Assembly (NCBI GenBank): GCA_035550215.1
Contig: DASZPM010000004.1
Location: 124,001 to 188,000 of the forward strand
Reading direction: 5' to 3'
Origin: JABDFW01 sp035550215
GTDB taxonomy: Bacteria; Bacteroidota; Bacteroidia; Chitinophagales; Chitinophagaceae
DNA: 64,000 nucleotides
A program made the position numbers and the translations under genes. Shown here piece after piece: positions 1 through 7,362 of this stretch (positions within the stretch are counted from its first letter, which is position 1; each line of letters starts with the position of its first letter). Under the pieces are notes generated by a model, which was not told the origin of the DNA, searched no databases, and saw only the letters and a list, made by a program, of their open reading frames with translations.

Positions 1-1
1 G

Positions 2-199
2 AACGCGGAAGCCGGCTGCGGGTGTACCACACCTGATTATCCTAAAGAGCCTATTATGGCCGGAAAAACAGGTACCATTAAAGTTACCTACAATGCAGCC
101 GCCCCCGGGGCGTTTACCAAAAATGTAAATGTAAAGTTTGCAGGCACCCAGTTACCCGTAACATTACTGATTGATGGTGAAGTGGTGACGCCTAAATAA
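2..199 (+). CDS. DUF1573 domain protein, C-terminal fragment
   Basis: The open frame enters from the left edge and stops at TAA 197-199, giving 65 residues. It carries the motif CGCTTPDYP followed by a short beta-rich stretch that includes GKTGTIKVTYNA. This is the typical C-terminal end of DUF1573 proteins, secreted Ig-like domain proteins common in Bacteroidota and of unknown biochemical role. The N-terminus, including any signal peptide, lies outside the window. A strong intrinsic terminator follows directly. Confidence 0.8.
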   Translation, partial: NAEAGCGCTTPDYPKEPIMAGKTGTIKVTYNAAAPGAFTKNVNVKFAGTQLPVTLLIDGEVVTPK

Positions 200-222
200 T
201 TTTAAACAATTTTTTGTATGGA

Positions 223-247
223 AGCCCTGCTTGCGCAGGGCTTTTTT
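223..247 (+). terminator. Intrinsic terminator of the DUF1573 gene
   Basis: A perfect 8-bp stem (AGCCCTGC / GCAGGGCT) with a TTGC loop is followed by a T run. It lies 24 bases after the stop codon. Confidence 0.9.
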
Positions 248-304
248 ATTATGCCAAATTAACCATGTAAAACACACAGCCAATGCAGCAATGTTTTTTT
301 GATG

Positions 305-312
305 TAGGTTTG
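305..312 (+). promoter_or_regulatory. Promoter -7 element (TAGGTTTG), predicted leaderless start
   Basis: TAGGTTTG matches the Bacteroidota -7 consensus TAnnTTTG. Its last base is 5 bases before the ATG at 317, so transcription should begin at or within about 2 bases of the start codon. No Shine-Dalgarno-like sequence could fit in the leader. Confidence 0.65.
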
Positions 313-316
313 CGGC

Positions 317-1513
317 ATGGCAAATTTAGCAATAAGCAAACGGGGGCAAATAATGCCCGCATCCCCCATTCGTAAATTAGTGCCTTTTGCTGAAGCAGCA
401 AAAAGACGGGGCGTTAAAGTGTACCACCTTAATATAGGTCAGCCTGATATTGAAACCCCAAAAGCGGCCATGGACGCGGTACGGCACAGTGATTTCAGCG
501 TGCTTGAATACAGCCACAGCGCCGGAAATGAGAGTTACCGCAGGAAGCTGGTGGAGTATTACCGCAAGCGGAATATAGTTATTGACCACACGCAGATAAT
601 TGTTACCACCGGCGGCAGCGAAGCTATATTATTTGGCTTTATGGCCTGCCTTGACGAGGGGGACGAAGTAATTATACCCGAGCCTTTTTATGCCAACTAT
701 AATGGCTTTGCTGTTGAAGCAGGCGTTACGGTAGTGCCTATACCCTCCAGCATTGAAACTGGGTTTGCACTGCCGCCCATTGAGGATTTTGAAAAAGCAA
801 TTACCCCGCGTACAAAAGCAATTGTGGTTTGCAACCCCAATAACCCTACGGGCTACCTGTACAGCGAAGCTGAAATGCGTACCCTTGGCAATATTGTGCG
901 CAAACATAATTTGTACCTGTTTGCTGATGAGGCATACCGCGAGTTTTGTTACGGAGGAACCCATTTTAGCGCAATGCAACTGGAAGGAGTGGAAGATAAC
1001 GTGGTATTGATGGATACCATAAGCAAACGTTACAGCGCCTGCGGCGGCAGAATTGGCGCATTTATAACCCGTAACAGGCAGTTGATTGAAACAACAATGA
1101 AGTTTGCACAGGCAAGGCTTAGCCCCCCCGGTTTTGCCCAGATTTTGGGAGAGGCGGCTGTAGATTTACCCGACGATTATTTTGACAAAACCAAGGCTGA
1201 ATATAAAGCGAGGCGCGACCTGATTGTAAAACGGCTTAACGCAATGGAGGGGGTATTTTGCCCCAACCCCGGCGGGGCATTTTATGCAATGGCGAGCCTG
1301 CCTGTTAATGATGCAGACGAGTTTTGCCAGTGGCTGCTGGAAAGTTTTGAATTTAATGGCCAAACAGTAATGCTTGCGCCTGCCAGTGGCTTTTATGGCA
1401 CGCCCGGGCTTGGCAAGCAGGAGGTACGCCTGGCCTATGTATTAAACTGTGAAGCAATAGATAAAGCGATGGATTGCCTGGAGGTGGCGCTAAGTAAATT
1501 CAAAGTGCGGTAG
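317..1513 (+). CDS. PLP-dependent class I/II aminotransferase
   Basis: A 398-residue fold-type I aminotransferase of the aspartate aminotransferase (AspC-like) group, expected to transfer amino groups between an amino acid and a 2-oxoacid in the cytoplasm. Visible motifs are TTGGSEA near 98 (cofactor phosphate binding), NPNNPTG at 173-179, DEAY with Asp204 (pyridine nitrogen contact), and SKRYSACGGRIG with the PLP-binding Lys238. Length is normal for the family. Substrate cannot be read from sequence; aspartate or an aromatic or branched amino acid are all possible. It is monocistronic, with its own promoter immediately before the ATG and a terminator downstream. Confidence 0.9.
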   Translation: MANLAISKRGQIMPASPIRKLVPFAEAAKRRGVKVYHLNIGQPDIETPKAAMDAVRHSDFSVLEYSHSAGNESYRRKLVEYYRKRNIVIDHTQIIVTTGGSEAILFGFMACLDEGDEVIIPEPFYANYNGFAVEAGVTVVPIPSSIETGFALPPIEDFEKAITPRTKAIVVCNPNNPTGYLYSEAEMRTLGNIVRKHNLYLFADEAYREFCYGGTHFSAMQLEGVEDNVVLMDTISKRYSACGGRIGAFITRNRQLIETTMKFAQARLSPPGFAQILGEAAVDLPDDYFDKTKAEYKARRDLIVKRLNAMEGVFCPNPGGAFYAMASLPVNDADEFCQWLLESFEFNGQTVMLAPASGFYGTPGLGKQEVRLAYVLNCEAIDKAMDCLEVALSKFKVR

Positions 1514-1651
1514 ACGCATTAAATTAAAAAATATGTGATTGTTTTATCAGTTTTTATATTATTTTTGTATCACAATAAAGGAAAAAGCATAGATATAAAA
1601 TAATTTACATATATTTTTTCACTTTTTTCATATGGCAAGCAATCGAAGACG

Positions 1652-1685
1652 GCCTGTTGTTTTTACGACGGGCTTTTTCTTTTTT
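1652..1685 (+). terminator. Terminator of the aminotransferase gene
   Basis: GCCTGTTGT and ACGACGGGC form a 9-bp stem with two G-U pairs and a TTTT loop. A T-rich tail follows. Confidence 0.7.
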
Positions 1686-1849
1686 GCGACACCAGTGATT
1701 GTATAACCAGGTGATTAGGATATATATCCAACGCCTTTGGCCTGCCATCCCGTCAAATTACTCTTCCTGTTGAATACAGCTTTCTGCATTTGTGCTAACA
1801 ATGCTGGCGGGGTTCCTGCTTTGCGGAATGAAAACAGTAAATGTTCATA

Positions 1850-1889
1850 CCAAAATAAATTTCCTAAAAAAGTGAGACACATGGGGTAT
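1850..1889 (+). repeat. Direct repeat copy A flanking the GloVer gene
   Basis: About 38 bases beginning CCAAAATAAATTTCCT and containing AAGTGAGACAC. A near-identical copy in the same orientation lies at 3421-3457, so the two bracket the lipoprotein gene at 2100-3305. Confidence 0.7.
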
Positions 1890-2099
1890 ACATAGTACAT
1901 AGTATATGATGGGACACACTCACGGGCGGCAGCACCAACAGCATTAAATAACAGGCAGTTAGCGCGGTAAATGCAAATAACCGGCAAATAATAAATAGCC
2001 CTCAGCAAATAATAAATGCAGGTGCCGGCGCTTGCCTGCATACTTTAGTTTCGGCACATAATTCCGTATAATAATATAACCTGTTATATACTAAACGTT

Positions 2100-3305
2100 A
2101 TGCGTAAAATAATCAGCTTCGCTTTATTGCTACTGGCGTCAGCCGGCATATTATTGGTTTCCTGCACAAAACAATCCGGTGGCACAGGTAACGGCGGTAC
2201 CACCGATACAACCGGTACCACAGATACCGATACCCTTGGCCACAGCATAATTTTGTATGGCAATGCATCTGCAGGCGGCGATAATGATTCAGGCGCTATT
2301 TTTACCCTGCGTGGCGATGGTACCGGGTTTAAAATTGTGTACTCATTCAAATCCCGGGAAGGTAATTCACCCGGCAGCACATTATGCAAAGGCCCTAATG
2401 GAAAATTATACGGCGTTGCATCAGGTGCGGGGGCCTATAAGCAAGGTACGCTTTTCAGCTTCGACCCTTCATCCGGCACTGTAAATAAAATAGTTGATTT
2501 CAGCAGTACTACCAATGGTATAGGCGACCCCTTTCTTGATTTAACGCTTGCAGCCAACGGGCTTATTTACGGCGGCAACGGGTATTACTTTTTTTCAGTT
2601 GACCCTGCAACAGATAAGTTTACCCTGCTGCATAAGGCGAACGCCCTTGAAGGCAATATTTCGTCGTGCGTACAGGGTAAGGATGGTAAATTGTATGGCA
2701 TTTCGTACGCCGGCGGGCGTGTGCTTAATACATCGCTTAAAGACACAAACGGCATTATTTACAGCTACGACATAACGAACAATGTTTTTAAGCGGCTATA
2801 TACTTTTGTTAATGCAACGGGCATGTCGCCGGTAAATAAACTGTGCGCTGCCTCCGACGGCAATTTGTATGGCCTTACCTACGAAGGGGGCACCAATAAC
2901 GATGGGGTTATTTTTATGTTTAATCCGCGCACAAACGCCTATACCAAACTGCTTGACCTTGATGGTACCAACGGGAGGAACCCCATTTTGCGTAACCACC
3001 TGGAGGAGTATAACAGCAAGCTGTACGGTATAATGTACCTGGGAAGTACTTTTGCCGGGGCTATTTTTAACTACAACACCGCCACAAGCGTTGACTCCAT
3101 TTTATACACGCCCAATGCCAATCCGCAAAATTATGTTGCCGCCCTTACGGGCTTACTATTAACCAGCAGGAATATTATGTATGTTAACGGTATTGGTATA
3201 ACCAGCGCCATTTTGCGTTATAACCCCGCCAATGGCAGCAAAAAGGTAATCTTCCAGTTTCCTGATGCCAAAACCCCTGTAAACGGGGGGTTGACAGAAT
3301 ATTAG
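2100..3305 (+). CDS. GloVer-repeat (TIGR03803-type) lipoprotein
   Basis: A 401-residue exported protein. Residues 1-21 form a signal peptide and Cys22 follows LLVS, making a lipobox, so it is probably anchored in the outer membrane. A Gly/Thr-rich linker (about 25-46) leads into tandem repeats marked by GKLYG, GLIYGG, GKLYGI, GNLYGL and SKLYGI, each followed by a GTLFSF- or GVIFMF-like strand. This pattern is that of the GloVer tandem-repeat family, likely a beta-propeller at the cell surface. No ligand or enzyme activity is known for the family. Direct repeats on both sides hint at past mobility. Confidence 0.8.
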   Translation: MRKIISFALLLLASAGILLVSCTKQSGGTGNGGTTDTTGTTDTDTLGHSIILYGNASAGGDNDSGAIFTLRGDGTGFKIVYSFKSREGNSPGSTLCKGPNGKLYGVASGAGAYKQGTLFSFDPSSGTVNKIVDFSSTTNGIGDPFLDLTLAANGLIYGGNGYYFFSVDPATDKFTLLHKANALEGNISSCVQGKDGKLYGISYAGGRVLNTSLKDTNGIIYSYDITNNVFKRLYTFVNATGMSPVNKLCAASDGNLYGLTYEGGTNNDGVIFMFNPRTNAYTKLLDLDGTNGRNPILRNHLEEYNSKLYGIMYLGSTFAGAIFNYNTATSVDSILYTPNANPQNYVAALTGLLLTSRNIMYVNGIGITSAILRYNPANGSKKVIFQFPDAKTPVNGGLTEY

Positions 3306-3420
3306 CAATATGCAGGCAGAGACAGAATGACTGCATTCCCGTTATATGGAACATTGTGCTTTGTTGCTCATTTAAGTATTTACAAAACTTCTGCTTCGCT
3401 CAACAACAACGATTATTCGC

Positions 3421-3457
3421 CCAAAATAAATTTCCTCAAAAAGTGAGACACCCGGGG
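3421..3457 (+). repeat. Direct repeat copy B
   Basis: It matches 1850-1889 with a few substitutions (CCAAAATAAATTTCCT, then AAGTGAGACAC and a GGGGT end). Same orientation as copy A. Confidence 0.7.
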
Positions 3458-3499
3458 TGTTTTTATATATAGATAAGAGGAGGAAGTTTACTATAAAAC

Positions 3500-3675
3500 A
3501 AGCGACCATTAGGGTTGAGTGTATTGCCTGGTGAACTTGGTTCAGCAGTACTTGGTTGGGCTGAAGCCCGGGGCCAGAAAGGCCGCCTGAATTTTTAAAA
3601 AAATGTACTGGTTTTATTATAGCTCTTTGAAAATGAGGTGGTTATCAAAAGTGTTATTCCTCCCCCGATAGGCAT
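3500..3675 (+). repeat. Long degenerate repeat, copy 1 (split by the IS)
   Basis: It begins AAGCGACCAT, contains TTGGGCTGAAG, CCTGAATTTTTAAAAAAATG and TTTGAAAATGAGG, and ends in the left half of a CCCCG...CGGGG palindrome. The right half lies beyond the IS at 5118-5145. Removing the IS and one target duplication restores a unit of about 200 bases matching copy 2 (5204-5396). Confidence 0.75.
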
Positions 3676-5117
3676 CCTACCGTGTACCCACATCTATTTG
3701 TATAGACCAGCCTGTAAAAATGGCGTAAAATTCTCTAAGGCCATTAAGGAGTGTTGTCATGCCGGGTGGCCTTTGTGAGTGATACCCTTTCCAGCCTCCT
3801 ATTCTTGCAATAATCCATGTTGCATGGTTTAGCATTCCAGCATGATATGGGTTTTTCAGCGCTTTTGTTTTTCCCTCCATAGTAATGTTGATAGCCTGCA
3901 GACATTCCTGTTCCTGCGTACTAAACACGATGCCGGTCTCCGGCACATTTGCCTGCTCGGGTTCATTATACGCTATATGCATTTGCATAAGCTTTATTAT
4001 AGTATCCAGCAGCATAACCGTAAGTTTTCGGATGGCCCAGCCTGTTTCTAATTCACTGCCTTCAATATTAAATCCCTCTTTTTTTAACATCCGGAACAAT
4101 TCTTCTATAAACCAACGCCAGCTGTACCATTCAATAACCATCAGCGCTTCCTCATAATTGGTTACAGGCCATGTGGTCAGCAATCTCCATATTATAGGAT
4201 TTTTAGCTGTGGTGTTTATTTCTTTGGCTTCAATTATGTTAAGTGTTGCTATTTGGCCTTTATTTTTCCTGTCATGCCTCGGCGCTTTAATATCTATGCA
4301 AATGCTTCTTACCTCAATAAGAGCCACACGGGCTGCTTCTTTACAATGGCTGTCTGCGGACACATGTATCTCATATTGGCCCATCAGGGCTGATTGACTT
4401 ACTTCATCCCACAGCCGTTCTTCCGTGGCCGTATGACGGTTTGTTGCAGAGCGGATGAGTAAAAATGTTCTTTCATCCGGAACCCGCAGGAACTGTTCAA
4501 ATATATCGCCCTCCCTGTCTTGTATTATGATCACAGCCCTGGCATCTGAAAGACATTCTTTCGTTTTATTACCTGACTCCAGCCATTTATAAGACTCCTT
4601 TTCTTCAATGGGTAGCTTTTCATAACCTCTCTCATGCTTATCGGGCTGCCCTGGAGGCCGGTTCCAGATGCGTATGTCTGAAAAGCCCAGGGGAAAGCAT
4701 GTCTGCGCATCTATAACCAATGAAGGATGAAGCTTAAAACCAATGCTTTTGTGATGGTCATCAATACCTCCTACGCCACTTCCCGCTTTGAGCCTTCCGG
4801 CATGGGCAGACAAGTTAACCTCGCTGGTATCCTGTATAGATAATACAATCTTTCCCTTTGAACTTTTGCGGCACCTTTCGGTGATCTCCTTTATTAGTTT
4901 TTCCTCCGTTGCCTTTGTATTATGTAAAAACCGATAATAACCTTTTTGCTCTGCACGGCTTAATGATAAAGACTGGATGCTTCGCGTGCCCCGTAAAAAT
5001 AATTGCCTGGTTAACGCATTGCCCCGCTTATCAATCCGTTTATCCCCAAAAAAAGCCTCGTATTTTATGCCTGACATGTCACAAATATCATCCTATTATT
5101 TGTGGGTACACGGTAGG
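3676..5117 (-). mobile_element. Complete IS4-family insertion sequence (1442 bp)
   Basis: Perfect 17-bp terminal inverted repeats (3676-3692 and 5101-5117, beginning CCTACCGTGTACCCACA) bound a single intact transposase gene. An exact 8-bp target duplication ATAGGCAT flanks it at 3668-3675 and 5118-5125. The intact gene, identical ends and identical duplication indicate a recent insertion. The duplicated bases are the middle of the palindrome CCCCG-ATAGGCAT-CGGGG, so the element entered at its exact centre. Confidence 0.93.
3677..5077 (-). CDS. IS4-family (IS50/Tn5-like) transposase
   Basis: A 466-residue DDE transposase that cuts and rejoins the ends of the surrounding IS. Asp83 (QDTSE) and Asp187 (QDREGD) are the two catalytic aspartates. 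The IS4 hallmark Y-(2)-R-(3)-E-(6)-K is complete at Tyr318, Arg321, Glu325 and Lys332. The GGWKGY motif near the C-terminus is shared with the Tn5 group. Length is usual for this group and there is no frameshift, so it should be active. The final codons and the TAG stop lie inside the left terminal inverted repeat, so the protein end and the transposon end are constrained together. Confidence 0.95.
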   Translation of the reverse strand: MSGIKYEAFFGDKRIDKRGNALTRQLFLRGTRSIQSLSLSRAEQKGYYRFLHNTKATEEKLIKEITERCRKSSKGKIVLSIQDTSEVNLSAHAGRLKAGSGVGGIDDHHKSIGFKLHPSLVIDAQTCFPLGFSDIRIWNRPPGQPDKHERGYEKLPIEEKESYKWLESGNKTKECLSDARAVIIIQDREGDIFEQFLRVPDERTFLLIRSATNRHTATEERLWDEVSQSALMGQYEIHVSADSHCKEAARVALIEVRSICIDIKAPRHDRKNKGQIATLNIIEAKEINTTAKNPIIWRLLTTWPVTNYEEALMVIEWYSWRWFIEELFRMLKKEGFNIEGSELETGWAIRKLTVMLLDTIIKLMQMHIAYNEPEQANVPETGIVFSTQEQECLQAINITMEGKTKALKNPYHAGMLNHATWIIARIGGWKGYHSQRPPGMTTLLNGLREFYAIFTGWSIQIDVGTR

Positions 5118-5421
5118 ATAGGCATCGGGGCAGGCTTTTTTCCTTCCTGAAGGTTATTAGGGCAAGTAATTTTCCTCCTATTTGCAAGGGATTTTAGGGA
5201 CACAAGCGACCATAATGGTGAGCGTATTATTGGGAACAGTGTAAAAGACTGCTTTGGTTGGGCTGAAGTGCCGGGTTAGGAAAGCTGCCTGAATTTTTAA
5301 AAAAATGCACTTATTTTATTATAGTTATTTGAAAATGAGGCGGTTATCAAAAGATGTATTCCTCCCCCGATAGGCATTGGGGCAAGCTTTTTTCCTCCCG
5401 CGCTAGTCACAATTTATTTAC
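5118..5421. other. 304-base intergenic region right of the IS
   Basis: It holds the right half of the split repeat copy 1 and the whole of copy 2. No coding frame is recognisable. Confidence 0.7.
5204..5396 (+). repeat. Long degenerate repeat, copy 2 (uninterrupted)
   Basis: It aligns with copy 1 over its length and ends in a hairpin (CCCCGAT / ATTGGGG, 5365-5382) followed by a T run, so it resembles a terminator carried inside a repeat. It contains the word TTTGAAAATGAGG, which also occurs between ribosomal genes near 44415. Confidence 0.7.
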
Positions 5422-5961
5422 TCAGCAACCGCCTTTATGAGGGATACGTTTAAAAATTATTTTGCCATCCCCTTCTGCATATTCGGTTGATATTATTGGG
5501 TATGAATACTTGGGCGCGTGCGATACGTTATGGCTTCTTATACTTATTTTGTCGTTAATTTTCAGGCTTTGCAATTGCTGAAGCTGAGACTTTTCTGTAT
5601 CAAATTTTACAATATAATCATCACCATTAATCCTTGCCATCACGCCAAAACCTAATCTTGAGCCTGGCGGAAGAGAAAGAGAGGTTATAACAGCCTCCAT
5701 ATTGGTATAATCATTAATATTCTTCCTTATTTTAGCAATACTGGCAAATACTTTTTTACCTGCGGGAGAAGCTACCCAATTTTTATACTTTATACCTTCA
5801 GGGGTAGCCTCCCATTGTTTCCGTTCGGCTTCTATTTCAGCAGCAGAGAGGGGTTTTAGGGCTGGCTTTTTAGAAGCTTCATTATTGATTTCGCGATTAA
5901 CAAATACCAGCCCGCCCACCACAACCAGCGGTAAGACCAGCGCATAAATAACTTTTTTCAT
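5422..5961 (-). CDS. Membrane-anchored protein of unknown function
   Basis: A 179-residue protein I do not recognise. An N-terminal hydrophobic segment (about 4-21) follows MKK, so it is exported or anchored with the bulk in the periplasm. Next come a charged helical region rich in Glu and Lys (about 37-75) and a beta-rich C-terminal half. A Cys is the last residue. The frame is open further upstream, but MKKVIYALVL is the natural signal start and avoids overlap with the preceding gene. It lies 31 bases after that gene on the same strand and is likely co-transcribed with it. Confidence 0.6.
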   Translation of the reverse strand: MKKVIYALVLPLVVVGGLVFVNREINNEASKKPALKPLSAAEIEAERKQWEATPEGIKYKNWVASPAGKKVFASIAKIRKNINDYTNMEAVITSLSLPPGSRLGFGVMARINGDDYIVKFDTEKSQLQQLQSLKINDKISIRSHNVSHAPKYSYPIISTEYAEGDGKIIFKRIPHKGGC

Positions 5962-5992
5962 ATTTTTTATAGTTTTAAAAAGTTTTTGAATA

Positions 5993-6565
5993 CTAATTGA
6001 CTTTATCGAATACGGTGTTCCAGGAACGTTCTTTGTCGTATAAGTTTGATTTTGCAGTAGCCTGGACAGCAATAGACTTGCCATCATTGCTCAGCTTCCA
6101 AACCTCTGTTACGTAAACTTGTGCCTGTTTCAGAACATCTACATGGTAAGGAGTGACAGTCATAAAGTGTACAATTGAGTTAACAGTCATCGTTTTTCCA
6201 TCCGCCGACATCTTTACGGTAAACTTCTTTCCTCTTTCCTGGCCGTAATCAATTTGGCTTTCTTTACCGTCGAAGTCCAGTTTCTCCTGGCTCATAACCG
6301 GCGCTGTGCCAGGAAACGAGCTTGATGCCTCTATGGTTAGAAAATTGGCCTGCTCTGCTATTTTCATTGTTTTAGCCAGCATACGGTCACCCGAGTTATA
6401 GCAGCAAACAATATTTCCGCCCATACTTATTGACTCTTTGGCTTTCCATTCGCCGGAAAAGTTAGCGCGATGAGTGCCATTTTTTTGTTGATACTGTACG
6501 GCAAAATAAATTACTCCTGTTAACAGGATAACCAGGCAGGACCAAACGATTCTTTTATTTTTCAT
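5993..6565 (-). CDS. Exported lipocalin-like protein of unknown function
   Basis: A 190-residue protein with a hydrophobic N-terminal segment (about 7-24) acting as signal or anchor. It continues with NFSGEWKAKES and alternating strands, including DGKESQIDYG and SADGKTMTVNS, which resembles small lipocalin-like secreted proteins; this is a fold impression, not a family match. AAAGGA lies 4-9 bases before the ATG. It is the first gene of a two-gene unit next to the IS. The promoter may be the near-consensus TAATTTCG about 30 bases upstream. Confidence 0.6.
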   Translation of the reverse strand: MKNKRIVWSCLVILLTGVIYFAVQYQQKNGTHRANFSGEWKAKESISMGGNIVCCYNSGDRMLAKTMKIAEQANFLTIEASSSFPGTAPVMSQEKLDFDGKESQIDYGQERGKKFTVKMSADGKTMTVNSIVHFMTVTPYHVDVLKQAQVYVTEVWKLSNDGKSIAVQATAKSNLYDKERSWNTVFDKVN

Positions 6566-6805
6566 ATCCTTTAAAGTTGATGCAACGAAATTACCTTGAT
6601 ACTTTTCCGGGCGGGTATTTGGATTGTAAATAAAAGTGTAACCTTTGTAAATAAATGGTAAAATGGTATGTTTTACGGCGGAAACCTACCTGCCGGAAAG
6701 CGCAAATACCTGTAGGGATCGATACTGCTATCGTTCATCTCTGTAATATGCGTGGCTTTCAGTATAACCGGCAGTGTCCGCTGCGGCGGATATGAACCCA
6801 ACGCA

Positions 6806-7067
6806 CTATTTAAAGGTGTTCAGCCAGCCGTCCAGGTTTTTCTTTAACCAATCGCGCCCTTTGCCCAACTTTAATTCTTTTTCTCGAGATTCTGCTTCAG
6901 CCTTTGTATCAAATACCTCGCAATAAAGCACTACCCAGGGGCGAAATTTCTTTGTCCAGCCACCATTACTGAAGGTGTTATGAGAGTGAAACCGTTTAAT
7001 AAGGTTAGCCTGTATAAGTTTTATTATAGAAGAAAGAATATAATATGTAAACAGTGTAGATAAAAAA
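6806..7067 (-). pseudogene. Frameshifted GIY-YIG endonuclease-like gene
   Basis: Reading leftward, one frame encodes TVYILYSFFYNKTYTG and then stops near 7012. The next frame continues with ANLIKRFHSHNTFSNGG, WTKKFRPWVVLY and REKELKLGKGRDW, ending at TAG 6806-6808. Joined, these give a short single-domain GIY-YIG protein (UvrC-like nuclease domain, YhbQ type), normally about 80-100 residues. The break sits just after the YTG motif. No ATG is placed well: the only candidate lies within the tRNA terminator. I treat it as a decayed gene. Confidence 0.7.
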
Positions 7068-7100
7068 TAAAGGCCATCTCATAAGTTTGAGACAGCCTTT
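7061..7100 (-). terminator. Terminator of the tRNA-Met gene
   Basis: On the minus strand AAAGGC...TCTCA and TGAGA...GCCTTT pair around a short loop. A run of six Ts follows, directly downstream of the tRNA 3' end. Confidence 0.75.
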
Positions 7101-7101
7101 G

Positions 7102-7175
7102 TAGCGAGGAAGGGAGTTGAACCCTTGACCTCAGGGTTATGAATCCTGCGCTCTAACCGCCTGAGCTACCTCGCC
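7102..7175 (-). tRNA. tRNA-Met (anticodon CAT)
   Basis: A full cloverleaf can be drawn: acceptor GGCGAGG / CCTCGCT (G1-U72), D stem GCTC/GAGC, anticodon stem CAGGA/CCCTG with loop TTCATAA, variable loop AGGTC, and T stem AAGGG/CCCTT with TTCAACT. The anticodon is CAT. The paired position 1-72 argues against the initiator form, whose first pair is mismatched. An elongator tRNA-Met is most likely; a lysidine-modified tRNA-Ile2 cannot be fully excluded. CCA is not encoded. Confidence 0.92.
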
Positions 7176-7350
7176 AAATGGGGTGCAAAAATAAAGGTTT
7201 TCACCATACATCTCTGTTTTGCTGCTAAAAAAAGAAAATAACGGTATTGTGTAATAAAACAGGTTAAAAGAAGGGGCTGCAAGTACCATATATAACACGC
7301 TGGTAATACGCATACCGCCTAAAATTATATGATGGTGCCCCGGAATTAAC

Positions 7351-7358
7351 TACATTCG
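7351..7358 (+). promoter_or_regulatory. Promoter -7 element (TACATTCG), predicted leaderless start
   Basis: One mismatch to TAnnTTTG. It ends 5 bases before the ATG at 7363, the same placement as at 305-312. Confidence 0.5.
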
Positions 7359-7362
7359 GTTT

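Larger units (their letters stand above)
1514..2099. other. 586-base intergenic region without a gene
   Basis: It holds the aminotransferase terminator (1652-1685), one copy of a short direct repeat (1850-1889) and a near-consensus promoter core TAGTTTCG at 2046-2053 upstream of the GloVer-repeat gene. A 108-codon minus-strand frame here has no family resemblance, and I do not call it a gene. Confidence 0.6.
3306..3675. other. 370-base repeat-rich intergenic region left of the IS
   Basis: No gene is seen. It contains direct repeat copy B (3421-3457) and the left part of the degenerate long repeat (3500-3675) that the IS element interrupts. Confidence 0.7.

Noticed and set aside
1715..2041. 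108-codon minus-strand frame between the aminotransferase and GloVer genes
   Set aside because: No family resemblance, no promoter core or ribosome site, and it runs through the direct repeat.
3842..4397. Plus-strand frames inside the IS element
   Set aside because: All lie opposite the intact transposase and show no accessory-gene features.
7068..7082. ATG giving an MRW start for the GIY-YIG fragment
   Set aside because: It lies inside the tRNA terminator hairpin, and the gene is frameshifted anyway.
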